Assembly (NCBI GenBank): GCA_024679565.1
Contig: JAIBDD010000001.1
Span: 1 to 64,000 of the forward strand
Direction of reading: 5' to 3'
DNA: 64,000 nucleotides
Origin: Bacteroidota bacterium
GTDB taxonomy: Bacteria > Bacteroidota > Bacteroidia > NS11-12g > UBA9320
Below the pieces are notes generated by a model, which worked only from the letters and a program-made list of their open reading frames with translations, made no database searches and was not told the origin of the DNA. The position numbers and the translations under genes were made by a program. Shown piece after piece: positions 41,789 to 49,735 of this stretch (position 1 is the stretch's first letter; every line of letters begins with the position of its first letter).

Positions 41789-42750
41789 TGAAGAAAATAT
41801 TAGTTAACGATGGTATCCACCCAAGAGGGAAGGAACTGTTAGAACAAGCTGGATTTGAGGTTGATACCAACACAATTCCGCAGGATGAGTTAATGTCAAA
41901 GCTCAATGGTTATGACGCTATCTTGGTGCGAAGTGCTACCAAGGTGCGTGCCGATCTTATCGATGCTTGCCCGAACCTTAAGTTAATAGGTAGAGGCGGT
42001 GTTGGCCTTGATAATATTGATGTTACCTATGCCAAAGAAAAAGGGATTCAGGTAATCAATACACCAGCGGCTTCTTCAAACAGTGTGGCAGAATTGGTAT
42101 TTGCTCATTTGTTGGCATCTATTCGTTTCTTGAATAAAACCAACCGAGAAATGGCTGATACATCATTTGGTCGTTTTAAAGAACTAAAGAAAGAAACATC
42201 AAAAGGGCAGGAGCTATTTGGCAAAACCCTTGGGATTGTTGGCTTTGGTAGAATCGGTCGTGAAACGGCAAGAATTGCAATTGGCGCTGGAATGAATGTG
42301 GTAGCACACGACCCCTTCATAACGGATAAGTCAATGCCAGTGGAATTGAAAATTAATGCCAACTTCAATACAGCGAATGTGATGGTTGATGTTCCATTAG
42401 TTGAAAAAGATATGTTGCTACAGCGTAGTGACTTTATATCGTTACATATTCCTGGTGGTGGAGAAACCGCCATAGGAGAAAAGGAATTTGGATTGATGAA
42501 AGATGGAGCTGTTCTTATCAACTGCGCAAGAGGTGGAGTTGTGGATGAAACAGCGATGCACAATGCATTAAAGTCAGGTAAAATTACAGCCGCTGGGGTG
42601 GATGTTTTCGAAACCGAACCTCCTGTCAATATGGATTTCTTTACCAGAGATGATGTTTCTCTAAGCCCACACATCGGTGCGGCTACATCGGAAGCACAAC
42701 AAAGAATAGGAGAAGAACTTGCCCATAAAATCATCGACTTTTTCCAGTAA
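41788..42750 (+). CDS. serA: D-3-phosphoglycerate dehydrogenase, short form
   Basis: A 320-residue D-isomer-specific 2-hydroxyacid dehydrogenase. The NAD site is GIVGFGRIGRETARIAIGAG. The catalytic arginine lies in NCARGGVVDE, a glutamate in VFETEPPV and the histidine in LSPHIGAATSEAQQR. It lacks the C-terminal ACT regulatory domain of the long SerA, so serine feedback by that domain is not expected. The gene overlaps serC by one base, making the first two steps of serine synthesis co-expressed. Confidence 0.93.
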   Translation: MKKILVNDGIHPRGKELLEQAGFEVDTNTIPQDELMSKLNGYDAILVRSATKVRADLIDACPNLKLIGRGGVGLDNIDVTYAKEKGIQVINTPAASSNSVAELVFAHLLASIRFLNKTNREMADTSFGRFKELKKETSKGQELFGKTLGIVGFGRIGRETARIAIGAGMNVVAHDPFITDKSMPVELKINANFNTANVMVDVPLVEKDMLLQRSDFISLHIPGGGETAIGEKEFGLMKDGAVLINCARGGVVDETAMHNALKSGKITAAGVDVFETEPPVNMDFFTRDDVSLSPHIGAATSEAQQRIGEELAHKIIDFFQ

Positions 42751-42752
42751 AC

Positions 42753-43955
42753 GTGCCTATACTTAAACCGTTTAATGCCATTCAGGCCAAGCCTGAATAC
42801 ATTCAACAAGTCACTTCTAATTCGGCTAACTATAGTTCAGAAGAAGAATTAGCGAAAGAAATGTTCGCAAACGACTTGTCTTTTTTGCATGTGACTAAAA
42901 ATCACATGATATCGTCTAATACGTCGCGCGAGAGTGCTGCAGTTTACGATAATGCAAAATCGTATTTTGATTATTTATTTGATAATCAGATAGTTGACAG
43001 GTTTAAGGACGAAATATTTTTTGTTTATAGACAAACCTACAACGATATTTCTCATACAGGAATTATTGGCCTTTGTGATATACTCGATTATCAAAACGAA
43101 AAAATTCTAAAACACGAACATACCCGTCCGGCTACAGAACGGTTTATCGAAAATCTTGTTGAAGAAACGAATATCATTGGTGAGCCTTTGTTGCTCAGTC
43201 ATCATCACAAACAATCTTTAGAGGATTTATTGAGATGGGTGATTCAAGGCGAAAGTGATGTAACATTCACTAAAAAGGGTAAAACACATCAAATTTGGGT
43301 GGTTCAAGACAATGATGTGATAGAGTCAATTCAAAACGAGGTGGCAGAAATTGGATCCTTTTATATAATGGATGGTCATCATCGAGCTGCCAGTGTCTCG
43401 AATCTTTATTTAGAAAATGAAGACAACGATAAAAGGTACTGCATGACCTATTTGTTAGATTGTAATCAACTTAAAATCAATCCTTTTCATAGAATTGTGC
43501 GGTCAAGCGATTTATCTGTTGAAGCCGTATTTAACGCGTTAAATGAATCGTTTTGGGTGGATGAAATGCCTGACTACGCTGTTCGACCAGAAGAGAGCGG
43601 TGAGTTTGTTTTAAAATGCACTGCCGGAACTTTTAGGTTAAAACTAAAAAATGTAGTTGAATTACTGGACGTCCAGGAGTTTGAAAAAAAGGTATTGTCT
43701 GTAATCTTCGGCATTAAAGATTCTCGTTTAGACGACAGAATTGAGTTTATAAGTACAGATGAAGCCTTAACAGAGGCGGTTGTTCAAGCACAAAGCCCTG
43801 ATACTTATTTATTCCTATTACACCCTTGTAATTTTGAAGATGTGGCGCTTATCTCTGATAATGGGGAGTATATGCCACCAAAAAGCACCTTCGTTCAGCC
43901 GAAGTGTGACGCAGGTCTATTTATGCAACGTTATGGCGTTGTAGAGGAAGACTAA
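42753..43955 (+). CDS. DUF1015 family protein
   Basis: A 400-residue protein. Conserved parts are LKPFNAIQAKPEYIQQVTS, FVYRQTYNDISHTGIIGL, HEHTRPATERFIENL, FYIMDGHHRAASVSNLY and TYLFLLHPCNFEDVALIS. DUF1015 proteins are regularly encoded after serA in Bacteroidota and Firmicutes. The conserved DGHHR motif suggests an enzyme, possibly of serine or phospho-serine metabolism, but none is proven here. Start is GTG 42753, two bases after the serA stop. It converges on the next gene with stops overlapping by four bases. Confidence 0.92.
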   Translation: MPILKPFNAIQAKPEYIQQVTSNSANYSSEEELAKEMFANDLSFLHVTKNHMISSNTSRESAAVYDNAKSYFDYLFDNQIVDRFKDEIFFVYRQTYNDISHTGIIGLCDILDYQNEKILKHEHTRPATERFIENLVEETNIIGEPLLLSHHHKQSLEDLLRWVIQGESDVTFTKKGKTHQIWVVQDNDVIESIQNEVAEIGSFYIMDGHHRAASVSNLYLENEDNDKRYCMTYLLDCNQLKINPFHRIVRSSDLSVEAVFNALNESFWVDEMPDYAVRPEESGEFVLKCTAGTFRLKLKNVVELLDVQEFEKKVLSVIFGIKDSRLDDRIEFISTDEALTEAVVQAQSPDTYLFLLHPCNFEDVALISDNGEYMPPKSTFVQPKCDAGLFMQRYGVVEED

Positions 43956-44500
43956 GCGATTACTTGCTTAGATTCTACTTGCTTTCTGTAGAAGGCATAC
44001 AGCCCGAATACAGCACTAGAGAATACCACGTTTGATACAAGTGTCATTTTGTAAAATGGGATACCAGCTAGGTAACATGCCCACAAACCAGCTATATTTT
44101 TTGGATAAAACGAGAATGTTGGATCTGCCCAAGCTGCAAAGTTTGTGATAAGAAAGAAAACGACTGAAGACAAAACAGCTCCTCCGAGTACAGTTTTGAT
44201 CTTTGGGGTATTCCCAATCAACTTTTTCCCAATGAACACTGCTGCTACAAAAGAAAGATATACGGCTATAAAAGTAGGGCTGAAGAGGTGGGCACCAAAT
44301 TCTGGAGCTAGAGACGCTATTATAAGGTCACCAATAAATAAGGCCAACAAAGGAATCATGTAGCGTAAATACTTAGACGATAACATTGCACCTCCAAATA
44401 GTGCAGCAGCACCAATCGGTTCTAGGTTAGGTATGGCAATAGCAAGTCTGCTTAGACTTAGTAACAAAATTATCGCGGATATCTCTCCAATTCTTCTCAT
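43952..44500 (-). CDS. DUF6580 family putative membrane transporter (ECF S-component-like)
   Basis: A 182-residue protein with about five hydrophobic segments. Family-like features are LSRLAIAIPNLEPIGAAALF near the start, YMIPLLALFIGDLIIASLAP, and NFAAWADPTFSFYPKNIAGL, a motif seen in DUF6580 proteins. A small S-component-like transporter is likely; the substrate is unknown and no ATPase or T-component is nearby. ATG 44500 is chosen because a perfect -7 element at 44517-44524 excludes the longer ATG 44548 form. Its stop overlaps that of DUF1015. Confidence 0.78.
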   Translation of the reverse strand: MRRIGEISAIILLLSLSRLAIAIPNLEPIGAAALFGGAMLSSKYLRYMIPLLALFIGDLIIASLAPEFGAHLFSPTFIAVYLSFVAAVFIGKKLIGNTPKIKTVLGGAVLSSVVFFLITNFAAWADPTFSFYPKNIAGLWACYLAGIPFYKMTLVSNVVFSSAVFGLYAFYRKQVESKQVIA

Positions 44501-44516
44501 TTCCTTGTGTTTTGTG

Positions 44517-44524
44517 CAAATATA
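44517..44524 (-). promoter_or_regulatory. -7 promoter element (TAnnTTTG) for the DUF6580 gene
   Basis: The minus strand reads TATATTTG, a perfect match, 16 bases before ATG 44500; it decides the start. Confidence 0.6.
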
Positions 44525-44672
44525 GTATGTCATTTTACGCCGTCGCACTTAATCGGTAAGAGAATATTAACAATTGTTTCTAATGTTGGTGTAAAGTGCA
44601 CATAATCAGTAGTTAATGGTGATTCTGTTGAACTAAAATAGACGCGAATACGCTGTCGCTGTGTGGCAGTAA

Positions 44673-44732
44673 TTTACATTTGTAAATAATGCGAAGTGTT
44701 TACATTTGTAAAATTATTTAACAATTGTAAAA
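44673..44732 (+). promoter_or_regulatory. Repressor-type operators covering the promoter of the HTH gene
   Basis: Two identical 14-base dyads, TTTACATTTGTAAA, occur at 44673-44686 and 44699-44712 (26-base centre spacing). A related ACAATTGT palindrome is at 44721-44728. Each copy includes TACATTTG, the perfect -7 consensus. Moreover the TTTG of the first copy (44679-44682) lies 18 bases before the second TACATTTG (44701-44708), the spacing of a -33/-7 pair. Binding at these dyads would block the promoter, as expected for autoregulation by the HTH product. Confidence 0.7.
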
Positions 44733-45083
44733 ATGGATGCAATCAATAAACGTGTTGTTCAATTCCTGCAGCAAACAGGTAAAACAAAATCTGAATTTGC
44801 GAATCAGTTAGGAATCTCTCCAGCGGTATTAAGTCATATATCTAATGGGCGAAACAAAGTGGGCTTGGATCTTGTGCAGAAGATTACGTTGCATTATCCA
44901 TCACTGTCTATTCAATGGTTGGTTTCTGGCATAGGCGAGATGTTTGAAACAGAAAACAAAGCAAACATGGCCTTAATTGCTCAAGAAATGAAATCACTTA
45001 AAAAAGAGTTGAATGAGATGTCGAATAGACTAACGGTGTATAAGCGTAACTTCGATCACGTTATGCGCTTGTTGGAGGGCTAA
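44733..45083 (+). CDS. XRE-family helix-turn-helix transcriptional regulator
   Basis: A 116-residue protein. Residues 1-68 form an XRE/phage-repressor-type HTH: KTKSEFANQLGISPAVLSHI then SNGRNKVGLDLVQKI, followed by the LSIQWLVSGIGEMF segment common in Bacteroidota repressors. Residues 78-112 form a coiled-coil-like helix (LIAQEMKSLKKELNEMSNRL) that probably dimerises. Operator-like dyads cover its promoter, so autoregulation is likely. Its 3' end overlaps the convergent EamA gene by 23 bases. Confidence 0.88.
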   Translation: MDAINKRVVQFLQQTGKTKSEFANQLGISPAVLSHISNGRNKVGLDLVQKITLHYPSLSIQWLVSGIGEMFETENKANMALIAQEMKSLKKELNEMSNRLTVYKRNFDHVMRLLEG

Positions 45084-45981
45084 CACGCTTATTGATTAGA
45101 TAAACACCAGCCAATATGAGCAGCATGCCTGCCCACTGTATCCACACCACGTGTTCGCCATCAAGAAGACCTAGAAATACGGCTACGAATGGAATGAAAT
45201 AAGTTGTGGAGCTTGCAAATACAGGCCCAGAGGTTTGAACAAGTCTGTTAAACATAATTAGACTTAGTGAAGTGCCAAATATGGCTAGCGCCGTAACTGC
45301 GCCAAATGACCTGTATATCTGCTGTGTTGGGTGCTGTGTAATATTAGACCAATCGGTTATGCCCATAATGATCATGGCAATAATGGAAATCATAAACAAG
45401 GGTGTGGTTGCTATTACAAAGGCGTTGTATTTCGCTAATTTGTTTTTAATCAGGTTGATATTCGATCCATACAAAATGGTAGCCAATACAACCATAAGTA
45501 CATATTGAATTTGTGTAGATCCAAATGAAACTGCTCCATCGCCTGATTGAAACATTTTGCCTACTATAATGGCTGCTGCTCCAACAAAGCCAACCAATAC
45601 ACCGATATACTTGTTTCTCGATAGAGTTAAATTGGTAAAGATAACGGCAATAAGGACTGTAAAAATCGGCGTCATCGCGTTAAGTATCCCAGCCAAAGAA
45701 CTATTGATGTTTTGCTGGGCGGTGGCAAATAAAAATGCTGGGATACCACTCCCCATAAGCCCGGCCAGTAAAACGTACTTCCGATCTTTAGATTCAATTT
45801 TCTTAAAATGCTTGAAAACAAACGGAAAGAAGACCAAACCACAAATTGAAATTCGAAATGCCGCCATCTGGATAGAGGTTAAAACCTTTAGTCCCTCTTT
45901 CATTAGCATAAACGAACTTCCCCAAATAATTGCCAATATGGCTAGTAGAGCGTAAGGCAGCCAAGACTTGTGTTGATCCAT
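45061..45981 (-). CDS. EamA/DMT family transporter
   Basis: A 306-residue protein with ten predicted transmembrane helices in two EamA repeats. The first starts YALLAILAIIWGSSFMLMKEG and the second near QIQYVLMVVLATILYGSN. Conserved GSGIPAFLFATAQQ, SSLAGILNAMTPIFTVLIA and SSTTYFIPFVAVFLGL are typical of DMT exporters. Substrate is unknown (amino acid or metabolite export). The 3' end overlaps that of the HTH gene; convergent transcripts may interfere. Confidence 0.9.
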   Translation of the reverse strand: MDQHKSWLPYALLAILAIIWGSSFMLMKEGLKVLTSIQMAAFRISICGLVFFPFVFKHFKKIESKDRKYVLLAGLMGSGIPAFLFATAQQNINSSLAGILNAMTPIFTVLIAVIFTNLTLSRNKYIGVLVGFVGAAAIIVGKMFQSGDGAVSFGSTQIQYVLMVVLATILYGSNINLIKNKLAKYNAFVIATTPLFMISIIAMIIMGITDWSNITQHPTQQIYRSFGAVTALAIFGTSLSLIMFNRLVQTSGPVFASSTTYFIPFVAVFLGLLDGEHVVWIQWAGMLLILAGVYLINKRVSPPTSA

Positions 45982-46040
45982 TGTTTAAAACGTCGGGAAA
46001 AGTAAACCCATAAATTGGCTTCTTAGCAGTGTGATAGCAA

Positions 46041-46048
46041 TATTTTTG
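46041..46048 (+). promoter_or_regulatory. -7 promoter element (TAnnTTTG) for purD
   Basis: TATTTTTG, a perfect match, 10 bases before the purD ATG. Confidence 0.55.
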
Positions 46049-46058
46049 TAAACGAAAT

Positions 46059-47345
46059 ATGAACGTATTAATTTTAGGATCAGGAGGGCGAGAACATGTC
46101 CTTGCTTGGAAAACAGCACAAAGTTCAGTTGTTCAAAATCTATTTGTTGCCCCAGGTAATGCGGGTACTGCTCAAGTGGCAAAAAATGTCGATTTATCCG
46201 TGATGGATTTTGATTCGGTAGCCTCGTTCTGTAAATCAAATGCCATAGACGTTCTTATTCCAGGCAGTGAAGATCCATTGGTGGCAGGAATAACAGATTT
46301 TATAGATGCACAAGACGGGCTAGACGTATTTGTTTTAGGTCCTAATAAAGCAGCAGCCCAATTAGAAGGCAGTAAGGATTATGCCAAGGCATTCATGATT
46401 GAGAATGATATACCTACTGCACAGTATGGCACATTTACGGCAGACACAATACAAGAGGCAAAGGCATATTTGCGAACTAAAAATGCCCCATATGTACTAA
46501 AAGCGGATGGGTTAGCTGCCGGAAAAGGGGTGGTCATTTCAGAATCACTAGAACATGCGGATGAAACATTGGATGATATGTTGCTCGATAAAAAGTTTGG
46601 TGATGCCAGCAGTCAGGTAGTGATTGAAGACTTTTTGTCTGGTGTTGAGTTTTCCATTTTTGCTTTAAGTGATGGCGAGAATTATATAATTCTTCCAGAA
46701 GCAAAAGACTATAAGCGGATAGGGGAGAACGATACGGGGTTGAATACAGGAGGCATGGGCGCAGTTAGCCCGGTTCCTTTTATGACCGATGAGTATTTGA
46801 GCCAGGTAGAAAAGGAAATTATTACGCCAACATTTGAAGGATTGAAAAATAGAAACATGCCTTTTGTAGGGTTTGTGTTTTTTGGATTGATAAACGACAA
46901 TGGAAGTCCAAAAGTTATAGAATATAACGTGAGAATGGGTGATCCTGAAACCGAAGTTGTGTTCCCAAGATTAAAGAATGATTTCGGCAAAATATTAAAA
47001 TTAGCTTCCAATAAACGGTTAAACGAAGTTAATGTACAGGTCGATGATCGGGTGTGTACGACGGTATTTGCCGTTAGTGGAGGATATCCAGAATCATATA
47101 CCACAGGCGCAAAAATTGAGTTTAGGCCACACCAGGCAAACGATTCCGTAGTATTTCATGCAGGCACCAAAATCGATGATAATGACATTTTGACAAATGG
47201 CGGTCGTGTAATTGCTGTCAGTGCTTTTGGTGAAAACATTCAAGACGCACTCTCAAAAAGTTACGATGGTATTGGGCATATTGCTTTCGATAAGATGTAT
47301 TATCGTAAAGATATTGGTCAAGATCTGTTAACACTTTCAAAATGA
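46059..47345 (+). CDS. purD: Phosphoribosylamine-glycine ligase
   Basis: A 428-residue ATP-grasp enzyme of purine synthesis (GAR synthetase). The N-terminal Rossmann-like domain shows ILGSGGREHVLAWK. The ATP-grasp part has YVLKADGLAAGKGVVI, VVIEDFLSGVEFSIFALSDG, and the TGGMGAVSPVPF loop. The metal site lies in VIEYNVRMGDPETEV, and the C-terminal domain in CTTVFAVSGGYPESYTTGAK. Length is normal. It is followed by a tiny gene overlapping its stop (ATGA). Confidence 0.97.
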   Translation: MNVLILGSGGREHVLAWKTAQSSVVQNLFVAPGNAGTAQVAKNVDLSVMDFDSVASFCKSNAIDVLIPGSEDPLVAGITDFIDAQDGLDVFVLGPNKAAAQLEGSKDYAKAFMIENDIPTAQYGTFTADTIQEAKAYLRTKNAPYVLKADGLAAGKGVVISESLEHADETLDDMLLDKKFGDASSQVVIEDFLSGVEFSIFALSDGENYIILPEAKDYKRIGENDTGLNTGGMGAVSPVPFMTDEYLSQVEKEIITPTFEGLKNRNMPFVGFVFFGLINDNGSPKVIEYNVRMGDPETEVVFPRLKNDFGKILKLASNKRLNEVNVQVDDRVCTTVFAVSGGYPESYTTGAKIEFRPHQANDSVVFHAGTKIDDNDILTNGGRVIAVSAFGENIQDALSKSYDGIGHIAFDKMYYRKDIGQDLLTLSK

Positions 47346-47500
47346 GTATCTTAAAAAAACTTCTTTCCTATATTCTGTTAAAGAAAGACACAGAATTCCC
47401 GGATAATAAATATTTAAAGGCAATGCACAGAATCAATAAGATTTCGATTTTTGTCTTCATTTTCGCCTTAGTAATTATTTATTTTAAGGTGTTTAGGTAA
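47342..47500 (+). CDS. Small single-pass membrane protein (DUF6728-like)
   Basis: A 52-residue reading frame from ATG 47342, overlapping the purD stop (ATGA), to TAA 47500. The product begins MSILKKLLSYILLKKDT, has the segment YLKAMHRINKISIFVFIFAL, and ends in a hydrophobic helix and FKVFR. The MHRINKISI core before one membrane helix matches the short DUF6728 family of Bacteroidota as I recall it. Function is unknown. Translational coupling to purD supports that it is a real gene. Confidence 0.8.
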   Translation: MSILKKLLSYILLKKDTEFPDNKYLKAMHRINKISIFVFIFALVIIYFKVFR

Positions 47501-47538
47501 TTTGGAATGCAATTTGAAGTTCTTTAAGTAAAAAAAAC

Positions 47539-48222
47539 ATGGGATTACAAGGGGCATACATCATTGGTATTTTAATCGCATTGGTTGGAGGAATCGTGCA
47601 AGCACGCCTTCGTTCCAAATTTAAAAAATACAGTCAAACACCTATTAGATCTAACTTAAGTGGTAAAGAAATAGCTGAGAAAATGCTCAATGAAAATGGT
47701 ATTTACGATGTGAAAGTTATTTCTGTTGCAGGTAGGCTTACCGATCATTACAATCCGATGGATCGTACGGTGAATCTCTCCGAAGCCGTGTATAATGAAA
47801 GAAATGCTGCTGCAGCTGCTGTTGCGGCTCACGAGTGTGGTCATGCCGTTCAACATGCCAAGCAGTATTCGTGGTTAATGATGCGGAGTCGTTTGGTTCC
47901 GGCTGTACAGCGTTCCGGCATGATTGTTCAAATCGCTTTAATTGGCGGGATTTTGCTCATTAATAGATTTCCATTTTTGTTGATGTTGGGTATTGGTTTG
48001 TTTGCTTTAACTACCCTGTTTACGATTATTACCTTGCCCGTAGAGTTTGACGCAAGCAAAAGAGCGTTACAATGGATGCGATCAAGTAATGTGGTCAGTT
48101 CCGAAGAGCTTGACGATTCAAAAGATGCGCTAAAATGGGCCGCAATGACATATGTTGTCGCAGCGATTGGTTCCATTGCTACTTTACTTTATTATGTGTC
48201 GTATTATTTAAATCGACGCTAA
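47539..48222 (+). CDS. YugP-type neutral zinc metallopeptidase
   Basis: A 227-residue membrane protein. Helix 1 (YIIGILIALVGGIVQARL) is followed by a cytoplasmic or periplasmic catalytic part with VAAHECGHAVQHAKQY, where H98-E99-H102 form the HExxH-like zinc site with E99 catalytic. FDASKRALQWM provides further family motifs, and two or three more helices end the protein. YugP-type proteases are widespread; substrates are not established. It lies 38 bases after the small DUF6728-like gene and 3 bases before the next one. Confidence 0.9.
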   Translation: MGLQGAYIIGILIALVGGIVQARLRSKFKKYSQTPIRSNLSGKEIAEKMLNENGIYDVKVISVAGRLTDHYNPMDRTVNLSEAVYNERNAAAAAVAAHECGHAVQHAKQYSWLMMRSRLVPAVQRSGMIVQIALIGGILLINRFPFLLMLGIGLFALTTLFTIITLPVEFDASKRALQWMRSSNVVSSEELDDSKDALKWAAMTYVVAAIGSIATLLYYVSYYLNRR

Positions 48223-48225
48223 TCT

Positions 48226-49518
48226 ATGCGAAACAACATCCTTCTTTTAACCCTTGCTTTATGTGCAAGCTTTGCACAAGGTTTTGGTCAAACAGAAATA
48301 ACTGTTACCCTTACCGACCGGATGCAAGATGATAAGATTGCAAAGAGTTTGGCCATTTTACCGGTTTACAAGTACGAATCACCAAACATTGAACCCTTTA
48401 CTTTATTTGGGATAGATGAAAAAGAGAAAGAATCACAACCTCCTTTAGTGATTAAACAGCTTCCCAAAATGGAGGGTATGCGTGATACAGGATATACATA
48501 TATATATTTCTCTGGTGCGAATAATGAAGTCAATCAAGGCTACTGTTTAACGCTTATTGGAAACTTCAAGCGATCGAGGAGCACCGTTTATTTTTTTGTA
48601 GATCGGAATAATAATTTTGACTTTTCAGATGATGGGCCTCCTGACAGTTTAACCTATATGCAGGAAGATTTTATCCTCAAGTTAACGAATCAGGCAAATT
48701 CAGCGGCGCAACATCATATCAAGCTGAGTCGAATTAAGTACGGCAAAAATTACGCATACAAAAAGCTGCTTACCAAACATTTCAAGAAGCATAGTGGCAA
48801 TAAGGTGTTTGTTAATATCAACTATTGTTATCGCGAACAAAGGTTAAATACGCTAGGGGGAGTTTTTCGGTCGGAAGCAGACAGTTTTACTATTGCAGTT
48901 AAAGACATGAATAACGATGGGATATTTAACGAATCATGCATGGATAAGTTTTATGTCGGTGGTGTAGGAGAGCAGATACATACCGAAGAGATGGCATTGA
49001 TTTTGCCTGAAATCCGAGATGTCTATTTTGAATGGAACAAGAAGCGGTATCGGTTGAAGTCGATTGATCCGACTGGCAGTGAAGTTACTTTTGAGGAAAT
49101 TAACAACCCTGTTTTAGCCAAACAATTGGAAGTGGGAAAGCGACTACCTGAGTTTAGTTTTATCAATATTGAAAATCAAAAAGAAGACCTGAAGAAATAC
49201 AAAAAGAAACCAACTTTTATCTTTTTTTGGGATGAAGCAACCCTTTCTGATGAGGACACAATGTATCTGCGTAAGTTACATAAATTGTATCACGACCAAC
49301 TCCACATTATTACCTTGAACTACGGAGATAATCAGCGTAACGTGCGCAAGTTTCACTACTACGATCAAATCAAATGGCCTGTGGCATTTGCCAGTTACCA
49401 AATAGGGAAATTGTTTTATTTGGAAAGCCTGAATCGTGGTTTCTTGACAAATAAAAAATTAAAACTTGCAAACGATGACATTAGCCCAAAGGAGGTTTTT
49501 CTGTTGATGGAGGAATGA
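48226..49518 (+). CDS. Secreted protein with thioredoxin-like C-terminal domain lacking cysteines
   Basis: A 430-residue protein with a signal peptide (GFG-QT). The central part has calcium-type acidic loops (FFVDRNNNFDFSDDG and KDMNNDGIFNESCMDK). The C-terminal 130 residues resemble a TlpA/thioredoxin domain: GKRLPEFSFINIENQ, PTFIFFWDEATLSDEDTM, LHIITLNYGDN, and cis-Pro region KWPVAF. Where the catalytic WCxxC would be, the sequence reads FFWDEAT, so redox activity is not expected. It starts 3 bases after the metallopeptidase gene and is probably co-transcribed. Its stop codon lies in an 8-base tandem repeat. Confidence 0.7.
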   Translation: MRNNILLLTLALCASFAQGFGQTEITVTLTDRMQDDKIAKSLAILPVYKYESPNIEPFTLFGIDEKEKESQPPLVIKQLPKMEGMRDTGYTYIYFSGANNEVNQGYCLTLIGNFKRSRSTVYFFVDRNNNFDFSDDGPPDSLTYMQEDFILKLTNQANSAAQHHIKLSRIKYGKNYAYKKLLTKHFKKHSGNKVFVNINYCYREQRLNTLGGVFRSEADSFTIAVKDMNNDGIFNESCMDKFYVGGVGEQIHTEEMALILPEIRDVYFEWNKKRYRLKSIDPTGSEVTFEEINNPVLAKQLEVGKRLPEFSFINIENQKEDLKKYKKKPTFIFFWDEATLSDEDTMYLRKLHKLYHDQLHIITLNYGDNQRNVRKFHYYDQIKWPVAFASYQIGKLFYLESLNRGFLTNKKLKLANDDISPKEVFLLMEE

Positions 49519-49542
49519 AGGAATGAGGGATTGAAGGAATGC
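49511..49542. repeat. Four 8-base tandem units (AGGAATGA type)
   Basis: AGGAATGA occurs twice in tandem (49511-49526), followed by GGGATTGA and AGGAATGC. The first unit supplies the stop codon of the gene ending at 49518. The same octamer family, in opposite orientation, forms the tract at 39272-39341. Confidence 0.75.
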
Positions 49543-49735
49543 AAGGGACTTAACTCTATATCCCAGTGTGCTAATCTGTTTCCAACAAAAGTCTTTCTTC
49601 TCACTTCTTTAGCATTAACGCATCGTATGATCGATTAAACCAATCTTTGGTGGATTATTCCTATTAATACCAACATCTTTTTACTTAATTATTAATATTC
49701 GGTGTTGTTCTACTATTTTTACGGAAATAAAGAAT

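Noticed and set aside
44501-44548. Longer N-terminus for the DUF6580 protein from ATG 44548
   Set aside because: A perfect -7 promoter element at 44517-44524 would be inside the coding region, and the extra residues are not membrane- or signal-like.
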